This document shows positions 1 through 6,634 of a stretch of DNA of 30,832 bases, one piece after another. Both the position numbers and the translations under genes were made by a program. Origin of the DNA: a virus; the IMG/VR virus record IMGVR_UViG_3300047491_000704, positions 1 to 30,832 of that record; one strand, 5' to 3'. The number at the start of each line of letters is the position of its first letter. Position 1 is the stretch's first letter. Under the pieces are notes generated by a model. That model was given only the letters and a program-made list of their open reading frames with translations, was not told the DNA's origin and made no database searches.

Positions 1-46
1 AGATATATTGGATTACCGTAGTAATATTCTTTACGGTATAAGCCAT
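1..46 (-). CDS. Start of an unidentified gene (first 15 residues only)
   Basis: An ATG at 46-44 opens a frame that runs out of the window. The visible residues are MAYTVKNITTVIQYI. A strong ribosome site (GGAGGTGTTGT before the ATG) and an AT-rich promoter-like stretch just upstream support a real start. The gene follows the neck and tail-terminator genes, so a tail gene is expected from T4-like and HK97-like gene order, but 15 residues are not enough to identify it. Confidence 0.6.
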   Translation of the reverse strand, partial: MAYTVKNITTVIQYI

Positions 47-66
47 ACAACACCTCCGCTCTGCGT

Positions 67-84
67 CGTTTATATATATAATAT
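67..84 (-). promoter_or_regulatory. AT-rich promoter-like element (TATATATAAACG)
   Basis: On the minus strand the 77-base spacer between two genes contains TATATATAAACG, about 20-35 bases before the ATG at 46. Similar TATATA-rich elements lie in other spacers of this window. The form recalls T4-type late promoters (consensus TATAAATA), but no -35 box was recognised and assignment is by similarity only. Confidence 0.35.
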
Positions 85-123
85 CTAACGAATTTTCCGC
101 AGGCTTTACAGAGAAGTGTCTGT

Positions 124-702
124 TTATTCATCAAGAAGTATGAAATCAATAACCACGGTTTCGATACGGCTAACTTCACTAAGTTGCATAATAGAAGCGT
201 TTGTAAGCGTAAGGTCAAACATTGTCCGATACATTTTCCCCTTATCTGTAAATCCCGTGTAGTCAGATTCTTCATTCACATCCTCAACCTTTAATGTTGC
301 CGCTGTAGAAATCCATTCTACCGGCTTTGTCATCTTAAACTTTACAATCGGTTTTTTTAAGAGGAAAAATAGAAGTTCTGAGGAAAGTTGATCTACGTCA
401 AACCGTCTATCTCCTATTACGTTCATCTGATACTGGATTGTGATAGGTATGGTAGGGAACTGGACAATTTCTCCGCTACTTCCGTAGTATCGCCCCCTCC
501 CTTGAAAAATTGCAGGGTTATTATAGTTATCACTATCAAATCTCCATCCCAGACGTTCTACAACAATTACAGGAAGTTTTACATCGCCCCCTGCCGCCTT
601 CGCTGCTTCTTCCAGCATTGTATCGTCTGTAGCCATTACAGTATTTGTATATACTTTTCGTATTTTACTCACTAATGACTCATCGTATAGATAAACGCTC
701 AT
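124..702 (-). CDS. Probable tail terminator / tail-completion protein
   Basis: This 192-residue protein has no motif that identifies it alone. It begins with a helical stretch (MSVYLYDESLVSKIRKVY), then contains beta-rich segments (LPVIVVERLGW, FPTIPITIQYQMNVIG), then a DVDQLSSELLFFLLKKPIVKF helix. That pattern, and its place directly after an HK97-gp10-like gene, fit the tail-terminator/completion proteins that follow gp10-like genes in many tailed phages. Its ATG overlaps the upstream stop as TAATG (700-704), so the two are probably translationally coupled; GGGAGAAAGCCGTA provides a ribosome site. It could instead be another neck protein. Confidence 0.5.
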   Translation of the reverse strand: MSVYLYDESLVSKIRKVYTNTVMATDDTMLEEAAKAAGGDVKLPVIVVERLGWRFDSDNYNNPAIFQGRGRYYGSSGEIVQFPTIPITIQYQMNVIGDRRFDVDQLSSELLFFLLKKPIVKFKMTKPVEWISTAATLKVEDVNEESDYTGFTDKGKMYRTMFDLTLTNASIMQLSEVSRIETVVIDFILLDE

Positions 703-1280
703 TACGGCTTTCTCCCGGTTTGCTTACAAAACTTTATATAATAATCCCGGATATGTTTCCGCATGTACGAAGTGACGTTCCTAAAAAGAGGGCGAGGGGG
801 AATTCCTCGTTTTGTTCCGTACTCCAGCCAGTGTGCTACTAACAAAATACGTACAGGCTTAGTTCGGTGATAATAAGCATCCGGGTCAGGGCCTACAACC
901 CAAGCCCCTCTTTTTTTAATCACGATAATAGATTCTTTTAACTGTCCTGTAGCTTCCCAAATATTTAAGGAAAGCCCCATTCGTCTCTTTTTTTCCAGAT
1001 ACGCTACATTTAACGGCTTCCATTTTTTAGCGAAACGTTGAGTATCTATGGCCTTTACTAATTCTTTTTTGTACTGAATTGCCATAAACGCAACAAATTC
1101 CCTCCATGTTTTCGTATCCAGATTCATTTCACTACCGGGTGCCCATGCCTTCCTGTTTACGGGAATCCATAGGTAAAACACCCCCGATAAAGCATGGACG
1201 CTTGTGCGCGTACCGTGCGCATCATATCGGGGGAGGTCAGGGGTAACTCTAGGTCCTCGTTTACGTTTGGTGTAGTCCAT
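702..1280 (-). CDS. HK97-gp10-like neck/tail-completion protein
   Basis: A basic protein whose second half carries the pattern of the HK97 gp10 family: W-ATGQL-SI, then VVGPDPDAYY, then AHWLEYGTKRGIPPRPLFR, then a C-terminal basic helix. These proteins join head and tail late in assembly. I place the start at the ATG at 1280 (MDYTKRKRGPR), which overlaps the upstream stop as TAATG, the same arrangement as at the next junction. An in-frame GTG at 1307 would add nine residues but has no good ribosome site. The N-terminal 50 residues are rich in Arg and Lys. Confidence 0.7.
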   Translation of the reverse strand: MDYTKRKRGPRVTPDLPRYDAHGTRTSVHALSGVFYLWIPVNRKAWAPGSEMNLDTKTWREFVAFMAIQYKKELVKAIDTQRFAKKWKPLNVAYLEKKRRMGLSLNIWEATGQLKESIIVIKKRGAWVVGPDPDAYYHRTKPVRILLVAHWLEYGTKRGIPPRPLFRNVTSYMRKHIRDYYIKFCKQTGRKP

Positions 1281-2053
1281 TATGATGTTGTCGTATTTCT
1301 CCCGCACGTTTGGGCATTCATTAACTCTTGAATCCCTACTTCAATTCTCCCCGCTGCCCGATTGACAACCGAAACCATTCCCTGAGTAATTTCTGGCTTA
1401 TCGAGTACAAAATCTACTCCGATATATCCTAGAGGATTTCCTTGAGTATCATAAATACCGAGAGTAATAGCTGCTTGAATCCCCTCTGATTTTAGCTGTA
1501 GCTGTTCATTTTCAGAAAAATTTTCTATGTCATCAATAATTATAGTTTCATGTTTCGCAATTTTATTACATCTCCATGAGGTATAGGATACGGACATGTG
1601 CTGGTAGTTATGTAATTGTCTTAGAACACCGTTTCGACAGATTTCATGAGTACGGGTTTGGTAAAGAAAGGGAATCCCGGAGATAAGCTGCCCACCATTA
1701 TGAAATTGTGTTACCCAAGCACGATCTGCGTTTAGGGTTTCTGCTAACTCACACAAAAAGGTTTCAATGCGCATACTCATTTCAGTCTGTAGAAGAAGTT
1801 GCTGATTAAATTGTGACGGCGACTTTTTTTGCTGGAGTATCGTAGTTAGCATCTGATTTAATGTACCATCTAACATTTCGTTTCTCTTTTCCATTTTCTG
1901 GATAAGTCTCCATAGAGCGATAGCCAGTAACACAGCAGCAACAACTGCGAACCCGTACTTATCTATTAGAGCAAGTATCATAGACGGTTCTGCATCTGTA
2001 GTCAGGCTGATAGCTAAGGGCATCTGTAGTTGCATCAGAGTTGTTAAATCCAT
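1280..2053 (-). CDS. Membrane-anchored GAF-domain protein
   Basis: A 257-residue protein with one predicted membrane span at about residues 27-49 (MILALIDKYGFAVVAAVLLA), then a charged linker/coiled coil (residues 50-85), then a GAF-like domain at about 88-245. The GAF-like signature is visible as AETLNADRAWVTQFHNGG, SGIPFLYQTRTHE, an IIIDDIE strand and GNPLGYIGVDF near the end. GAF domains bind small ligands or mediate dimerisation; no ligand can be named here. The gene sits among neck and tail-completion genes with a clear ribosome site (AGGAGCTTTGAAGT). It may be a virion protein or act at the host membrane. The topology predicts a short outside N-terminus and a cytoplasmic GAF domain, by inference from positive charges after the span. 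Confidence 0.65.
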   Translation of the reverse strand: MDLTTLMQLQMPLAISLTTDAEPSMILALIDKYGFAVVAAVLLAIALWRLIQKMEKRNEMLDGTLNQMLTTILQQKKSPSQFNQQLLLQTEMSMRIETFLCELAETLNADRAWVTQFHNGGQLISGIPFLYQTRTHEICRNGVLRQLHNYQHMSVSYTSWRCNKIAKHETIIIDDIENFSENEQLQLKSEGIQAAITLGIYDTQGNPLGYIGVDFVLDKPEITQGMVSVVNRAAGRIEVGIQELMNAQTCGRNTTTS

Positions 2054-2070
2054 ACTTCAAAGCTCCTTTT

Positions 2071-2577
2071 TTACTCTGCTTTTGACATGTCTAAGTAGAC
2101 GTTGTTCTCTCCTAGTGAAGTAGATTGCGGTATAATTTCTTTCCACGGGGCAAGTTTACAAATATACCAGTGAATTTCATATCCGCTATACTTTACTTCA
2201 GTGATGATGAATCTTCGTGTGTTACCATTTTCGTTATAGCCAATTTCCATCTCAGCATGTTTTGTGGGGTATAGTGAAATTTCCACCCCCTCTGCATCTA
2301 CATAATAGGTTGGCAGATACGCTATGACGGGAAGGTTATTTTCGTCTTCGGTAAACCACCCCAGTCCTTTTAAAGTTTTAAGACTGGGATACTCTTCTAA
2401 AGCGGTGTGTATAGAGATGGCAGGGAGCAAGGTTTTTGTCACGTCATTTTCATGGTCTGCAGTAGAAGTGTCTACGAGATATAAAGACGCGGGAATTCCC
2501 CGAGCTTGTAAAAACTCGTACATATACCTTCGGTGCAACCCAATCTCTTCTTGTGACATGTTTGTATTAATTACCAT
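2071..2577 (-). CDS. Probable head-closure / neck protein
   Basis: A 168-residue protein with a helical N-terminus (SQEEIGLHRRYMYEFLQARG) followed by mostly beta structure, ending in KYSGYEIHWYICKLAPWKEI. An early helix, a ligand-free beta barrel and a late W/Y-rich strand, together with its place between connector and gp10-like genes, fit a head-closure (neck) protein. No family was firmly recognised. The start has an AAAGGTG ribosome site and lies 20 bases after a TATAAATA element. Confidence 0.4.
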   Translation of the reverse strand: MVINTNMSQEEIGLHRRYMYEFLQARGIPASLYLVDTSTADHENDVTKTLLPAISIHTALEEYPSLKTLKGLGWFTEDENNLPVIAYLPTYYVDAEGVEISLYPTKHAEMEIGYNENGNTRRFIITEVKYSGYEIHWYICKLAPWKEIIPQSTSLGENNVYLDMSKAE

Positions 2578-2596
2578 CTGTGTAACACCTTTCTTT

Positions 2597-2604
2597 TATT
2601 TATA
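2597..2604 (-). promoter_or_regulatory. T4-type late promoter match (TATAAATA)
   Basis: The minus strand reads TATAAATA exactly, the T4 late-promoter core, in the 29-base spacer before the gene starting at 2577. T4-like late promoters need only this core plus a phage sigma factor. The match is short, and such octamers occur by chance in AT-rich DNA, but it lies in one of the few AT-rich intergenic spacers. Confidence 0.4.
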
Positions 2605-2606
2605 TA

Positions 2607-3821
2607 CTAAACAATACTTTTTAGATAATTTAAGGACTCTTCAACACCCATACTTTCTTCATCACCGTACTCTTCAACCTCTTCTTCCATCTCAGAGAGT
2701 TCGTCAATAATACTTAGAAGTTTCGAGGTCGGTTTAATAACGATTACGTCTGCAGAAGGGTTTGTTTGTAATGCAGAATCTAGGGTAGTGGCTTCCTCTT
2801 CCGTAAAGGAGATGTTATTTTTTGCCGCAATTTTCAGAGATACCGTGCTTGAAGTGAGTAACCCGTCAACTTCTAATGCATCAAGAAAATCATCTTCCTC
2901 TCCCTCCTCTCCGAATTCCCGGTAAGCTTCGGCAAATTTTTTCCCGCTACAGGGGAGTTCAATAGATAATTGTAACAGTAGTGAGAGGTCACCGGACATT
3001 ACTGAGTTTTTAATCCCGTATCGTTCGGCAATATCTCCCATGACTTCATTAAAATACTCCTCATCATCCCCATCACTGTATTCTTCTTCCTCTTCTTCAA
3101 TATCAAATTCTTCTTTTAACGGAAGAGAAGTCCCTGTATAGGAAGTTATTGTTTTTAAGTACACTTCAGGGTTTTCTGCAATAATGTCAAGGGCATATCT
3201 TAAAGTGGAGGAGTTTGTAAAGGGAACTGCGAAAACAGCAATGTACTGTTTCGCTTCAATCAAATCTTCTTGTAAATCCACAAGAGAAGTGTACCGATCT
3301 TGTAGGATATTATTTAGAATATGCTGTACCGCATTTGACGAACGCTTCATTAAATAACGTGCAGTGTCTAAAAGAGTAGGAAGAGTTTTGATATAAAGAG
3401 GGATGGAAAAGGGAGTAAGCGACATACGGGCGAGGGGCTGGTACTCTGCACTTCCGAAAATAAAGTTGTTATCTACAGGAGTGGTATCGACTAGCGCATC
3501 TAAAAAACCAAACTCTCCGTACTGCCACTGATTTTCTGTAAATACGCGAACACCATAAAGGATACGAGAAGCTTTTAAGAGCATTCTCTGTACTTCATCA
3601 TCGAGCGGGTCACTTCCGGGGGTAGATTGTAAGTATGCAATAATTTCTTGTTTGACTATCTGAATATCATCTACAACATCAAGTAAGTTTTTATAGTAGG
3701 AGATTGTCTCTACATCTCCCTTATCGTAAAAGCGTTTTAGTGCAGGGATTCCGCCACTGCTAAGGATAGCTCTAATGTTTTCTTTTATCTCTTTTGGTGA
3801 GTACAGGGGAGTTATATTCAT
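2607..3821 (-). CDS. Acidic protein of unknown function, possible head-core protein
   Basis: A 404-residue protein not matched to a known family. The first 230 residues are helical. Around 235-260 there is a run dominated by Glu, Asp and Tyr (FDIEEEEEEYSDGDDEEYF), and the last 35 residues are again acidic. The C-terminus ESLNYLKSIV closely resembles the tails of the modular proteins at 26175 and 27681 and of the scaffold fusion at 8044, which suggests a shared head-targeting tag. The start has GGAGTAGGACA upstream. It follows a hairpin terminator after the gene at 3901. High acidity and the tail suggest a core or internal head protein; this is inference. Confidence 0.55.
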   Translation of the reverse strand: MNITPLYSPKEIKENIRAILSSGGIPALKRFYDKGDVETISYYKNLLDVVDDIQIVKQEIIAYLQSTPGSDPLDDEVQRMLLKASRILYGVRVFTENQWQYGEFGFLDALVDTTPVDNNFIFGSAEYQPLARMSLTPFSIPLYIKTLPTLLDTARYLMKRSSNAVQHILNNILQDRYTSLVDLQEDLIEAKQYIAVFAVPFTNSSTLRYALDIIAENPEVYLKTITSYTGTSLPLKEEFDIEEEEEEYSDGDDEEYFNEVMGDIAERYGIKNSVMSGDLSLLLQLSIELPCSGKKFAEAYREFGEEGEEDDFLDALEVDGLLTSSTVSLKIAAKNNISFTEEEATTLDSALQTNPSADVIVIKPTSKLLSIIDELSEMEEEVEEYGDEESMGVEESLNYLKSIV

Positions 3822-3836
3822 TGTCCTACTCCATAT

Positions 3837-3872
3837 AAAAGGGGAGGGAGTCCTATTAACGCCCTCCCCTTT
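3837..3872 (-). terminator. Hairpin terminator, GGGGAGGG stem
   Basis: The inverted repeat AAAAGGGGAGGG (3837-3848) and CCCTCCCCTTT (3862-3872) leaves a 13-base loop. On the minus strand the stem is followed by TTTTATAT, consistent with intrinsic termination after the gene at 3901. It also ends in TTTCGGC TTTTT on the plus strand, so it could work both ways. Confidence 0.7.
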
Positions 3873-3900
3873 CGGCTTTTTGTGCAGTTGTTTTTCCTAC

Positions 3901-5031
3901 TTACTCTTTCGTGCGCTTAGCTTCTTGAATGTAGTTAGCTACGCGGGTATAGTCTCCCATACGGAAGGCTTCGAAGATTGCAGCCGGAGCCTGATACTGA
4001 TTAAGCATACCCTCGATTACCTGCCGGTCGTGTGCAGAAAGAGAATTCTCATTCACAGCACTCTCATAAGTTTCCTGTCGGGCGCGGGTCACGTCTAGTT
4101 CAATCCCTTCCTTCTTTACGCTGTAGTTCTTATTTCTTTTCTTACCGAACATCTTTGACTTCGCAATAAGTCTGCGGAAACGTTTTGCATGTTTTGCCAA
4201 CCATTTACCTGCTTTCTTACGAGCAAGCTTAGCTTTACCGGTAAGTACCTTCTTTACATGGCCTGCGATTCTTTTCAGTTTCAAAGCACCTGATTTCAGA
4301 CGTTTTACAACAGTTTTTGCTTTAACCCATGCTTCGTTAATAGGAACACCGTTTCCAATCTGGCCGATGATATCCATGTAGGACTCAGTTAGATAACCTT
4401 CCGGGTTTTGTAGAATTCCGTTAATATCAATCGAAAGGGAAATCTCACCATCCCCGATACTTTCAAATACGACATCTTCCATATCATCCGCGTAGGATTC
4501 CAAGAAAAATTCATATAGATCAGAGTTAATAAACTCTTCTGCAGCTTCCTGTAGCTCTTCCTCGGTTGCCCCTTCTTTGGAGATATTGACGATAAGCATT
4601 TCGTCGTCTTCATCAATATCAGCAGTTACGAAAGCGCCGGTTTCGGGCAACTCTTCACCATCAATTACATTTGCCCAGTCGTCAGCAGCTTCTATTAGGG
4701 TTACTGTGGGCATTTCATTCTCTTCCCACAGGTCATGCAGCATTTTAGCGTCAGCAATAAACTCCTCTTCGCTGATTTCTTCTGCATCTTCGTCAATCTC
4801 AACTTCTTCCATGACTTCTTCTTCTTCGACTTCCTCTTCTTTTTCTACTTTCTTTTCCACGGGCTTTTTCTTACCCTTCTTTTTGGCTTCAGAAAGCTCC
4901 TCGGCTTCTTCTACAAAATCTTCTTCCTCGGATTCATTAACAAGAAGTACCTTTTCCTCCTCATTAGCGAGGGCAGTTTGCGTTTTTTGTGCTTCCGACA
5001 GAATACGGAAGATACTAGATTTTTCACTCAC
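3901..5031 (-). CDS. Charge-segregated head-core/internal protein with a basic segment
   Basis: A 376-residue protein with a striking charge split. Residues 24-190 are very acidic. Residues 234-318 are strongly basic (about one residue in three is Lys or Arg, e.g. KRFRRLIAKSKMFGKKRNK). Sites matching the T4 prohead-protease consensus (I/L)xE| lie at ILSE13|A, LSE48|A and INE233|A. The last falls exactly at the acid-to-basic boundary, so cleavage would free a DNA-binding-like basic piece. The C-terminal 45 residues are similar to those of the 123-residue neighbour. T4 core and internal proteins are the nearest functional analogy. The start is a GTG with AGGAGGACTCTACC upstream. A terminator follows the gene. 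Confidence 0.6.
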   Translation of the reverse strand: MSEKSSIFRILSEAQKTQTALANEEEKVLLVNESEEEDFVEEAEELSEAKKKGKKKPVEKKVEKEEEVEEEEVMEEVEIDEDAEEISEEEFIADAKMLHDLWEENEMPTVTLIEAADDWANVIDGEELPETGAFVTADIDEDDEMLIVNISKEGATEEELQEAAEEFINSDLYEFFLESYADDMEDVVFESIGDGEISLSIDINGILQNPEGYLTESYMDIIGQIGNGVPINEAWVKAKTVVKRLKSGALKLKRIAGHVKKVLTGKAKLARKKAGKWLAKHAKRFRRLIAKSKMFGKKRNKNYSVKKEGIELDVTRARQETYESAVNENSLSAHDRQVIEGMLNQYQAPAAIFEAFRMGDYTRVANYIQEAKRTKE

Positions 5032-5043
5032 GGTAGAGTCCTC

Positions 5044-5415
5044 CTATTGCATTACAGATTTTAGATATTGGGCTACTATATTATAGTGCCCGTTCTCAAG
5101 CGCACTGTGCAATTCAGCAGGCGCACTATGTTTTACAAGAATTTCTGAAAGTTTTTGTACCTCATCCTTTGAGAATACCTCATTCGTTTCCGCAGCATCC
5201 GCTTCATTTTTTACAATAACTTTTCTGCGCTTCTTCATGCTCTTTGCCTGTTTCTTACTCGCATCCGGGTCATTCTTTCTCGCTAGAGCGGCAATTTTTG
5301 CATTTCTACGTCGCGCAGCTTTCTGTTTAGGTGTCTGCTTAGCGGGATTTGCATTAACAAGGGTAACTTCCCCGTCACGGATAACTTTTTCTTTTCTTAC
5401 TTCATTTATCTCCAT
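5044..5415 (-). CDS. Small basic protein, paralogous at its C-terminus to the next gene
   Basis: A 123-residue protein. Residues 25-75 are highly basic and Ala/Lys/Arg-rich (KQKAARRRNAKIAALARK, then KKQAKSMKKRRK), resembling nucleic-acid-binding tails. A candidate prohead-protease site lies at INE5|V. The last 45 residues align with the end of the 376-residue protein: both have a hydrophobic helix, then a shared APA, a spaced Ala and Gly-x-Tyr, then VAxY near the end. It ends YLKSVMQ, like several other head proteins here. A head-core or DNA-binding internal protein is likely. Ribosome site GAGGTAAGTAAAG precedes the ATG, and the next gene follows 12 bases later. Confidence 0.55.
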   Translation of the reverse strand: MEINEVRKEKVIRDGEVTLVNANPAKQTPKQKAARRRNAKIAALARKNDPDASKKQAKSMKKRRKVIVKNEADAAETNEVFSKDEVQKLSEILVKHSAPAELHSALENGHYNIVAQYLKSVMQ

Positions 5416-5458
5416 CTTTACTTACCTCATGAAGAAGCTTAAACAACACTGTTCTATT

Positions 5459-5470
5459 CGTATATATAAA
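5459..5470 (-). promoter_or_regulatory. AT-rich promoter-like element (TTTATATATACG)
   Basis: The 59-base spacer between the connector gene and the 123-residue gene contains TTTATATATACG on the minus strand, about 45 bases before the ATG at 5415. It resembles the elements at 67-84 and 9563-9575. Evidence is similarity in sequence and placement only. Confidence 0.3.
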
Positions 5471-5474
5471 AACT

Positions 5475-6161
5475 CTAACGTAAAACCACAAAAAATCCAG
5501 CAGAACCGTTATTTCCTAATTGTTCCTCTAGGGCTTGTTTTTCACTAGTGCCTTCTGCCGCAATAGTGTCACCGTCAATAGTATAGGGAGCATTGTTAAA
5601 CGTGAATTTTCTTCTTATTTCACCAATAGAGCATTTAACTAAAGCTACAGTATATTTTAATACCCATTGTATTCCAAACTCAGTTGTAATATCTGAGAGG
5701 GAAGATATTTCCTTCAGGCATTCTATCGTAAGAGGACTTCCAGAAAAGTCGTCTACAAAAAGCTTCCCGTCTACGTATCGAAACCCTTTGTCAATAACAG
5801 ACTCGTACTCACTTCGGGTATATGAAGCGATAGCCGCACTAACCATATCAAACTTTACCCTGTAGTTCAGGTCAAATATTTCTCTGTCAAGATTAGCGTT
5901 TGCGAAGAGCATAGAGTCGGACGCTGCTAAAGTTGAAGTCGTATCAAATACCTTACACACCTCTACTACATGATCGTCTGCTAAATTAATAACTCCATTT
6001 ACAGGAGTTCGTACCAGCATTGAAGTCCCTGCGTAGTAAGGGGCATATGTAATAACTGCCATTTCAACTAACGTATTTATTTGTTCGTCAGTTAATTCAA
6101 ACCCTACCCCCGGAGAACCGAGAAGGACTTTTACCATTGTAGTAAGTTGCTGGTTAGTCAT
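5475..6161 (-). CDS. Head-tail connector (adaptor) protein
   Basis: A 228-residue protein with the arrangement of connector/neck proteins that follow T4-like capsid genes. It has a helical N-terminus (LTDEQINTLVEMAVITYAPYY), a central beta region, and near the end a typical WVLKYTVALVKCSIGEIRRKF helix followed by a Gly/Asp loop and AEGTSEKQALEEQL. In relatives this last pattern (W..kYalalaKe.LG.iR.KF, then an acidic helix) is characteristic. Such proteins form the ring beneath the portal. It starts 10 bases after the upstream stop with AAGGGAT as ribosome site. Confidence 0.6.
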   Translation of the reverse strand: MTNQQLTTMVKVLLGSPGVGFELTDEQINTLVEMAVITYAPYYAGTSMLVRTPVNGVINLADDHVVEVCKVFDTTSTLAASDSMLFANANLDREIFDLNYRVKFDMVSAAIASYTRSEYESVIDKGFRYVDGKLFVDDFSGSPLTIECLKEISSLSDITTEFGIQWVLKYTVALVKCSIGEIRRKFTFNNAPYTIDGDTIAAEGTSEKQALEEQLGNNGSAGFFVVLR

Positions 6162-6171
6162 TTTTTATCCC

Positions 6172-6564
6172 TTATTTGCGACTTTTACGGCCAGATGTCT
6201 TCCGGGCAGGTGCTTTTACTTCGGGAACTTCTTCAGTTACCGGTTCCTTTTCTTCAATTACCGTTTCATTAACTTCTGTTTCGGAAACTTTTTCGAGAAC
6301 TTCTTCTTCTACAACAACTGTAGCTACAGGTACTTCTTCTTCAAGAATTTCTTCTGTTGCTACAGGAGCTTCTTCCGTGACTTCATCTGGAATATATGTT
6401 AAAGTTAGCCGATGAGCTTTTGCTATTTGTTTGTAATAGTTAAGCTTTCTCTGTTCGTCAACATTAATAATAACAGATTCCCCTTTGGTAAGTCTGCGTT
6501 CCTTGCGACTTTTATACAAAGGAAAATCTACGACATAAGAACTATTATTTGTCAGTACTAGCAT
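6172..6564 (-). CDS. Small E/V-rich protein with a basic tail, unknown
   Basis: A 130-residue protein in three parts. Residues 1-58 look like a small folded beta domain (LVLTNNSSYVVDFPLYKSRK, then GESVIINVDEQ). Residues 60-115 are a low-complexity run of Glu, Val, Thr and Pro. The end is basic (KAPARKTSGRKSRK). Its position directly after the capsid gene suggests a head accessory or decoration role, but I do not recognise the family. A strong ribosome site (AAGGAGATAGGT) and the hairpin just upstream suggest separate control from the capsid gene. Confidence 0.55.
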   Translation of the reverse strand: MLVLTNNSSYVVDFPLYKSRKERRLTKGESVIINVDEQRKLNYYKQIAKAHRLTLTYIPDEVTEEAPVATEEILEEEVPVATVVVEEEVLEKVSETEVNETVIEEKEPVTEEVPEVKAPARKTSGRKSRK

Positions 6565-6589
6565 ACCTATCTCCTTATTTGAGAATTTA

Positions 6590-6612
6590 GGGGGGAGATG
6601 ATCTCTCCCCCC
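6590..6612. terminator. GC-rich hairpin after the capsid gene
   Basis: GGGGGGAGA (6590-6598) and TCTCCCCCC (6604-6612) form a perfect 9-base stem with a 5-base loop, between the capsid stop and the next ribosome site. On the minus strand no T-run follows the stem; on the plus strand TTTTTATTT does. It may cause pausing, partial termination or mRNA end protection for the abundant capsid transcript. Confidence 0.55.
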
Positions 6613-6634
6613 TTTTTATTTCGGCAATGCTTGC

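Noticed and set aside
388-842. Short plus-strand frames near 388-842
   Set aside because: They are shadows of the minus-strand neck genes; no ribosome sites, and amino-acid composition is atypical.
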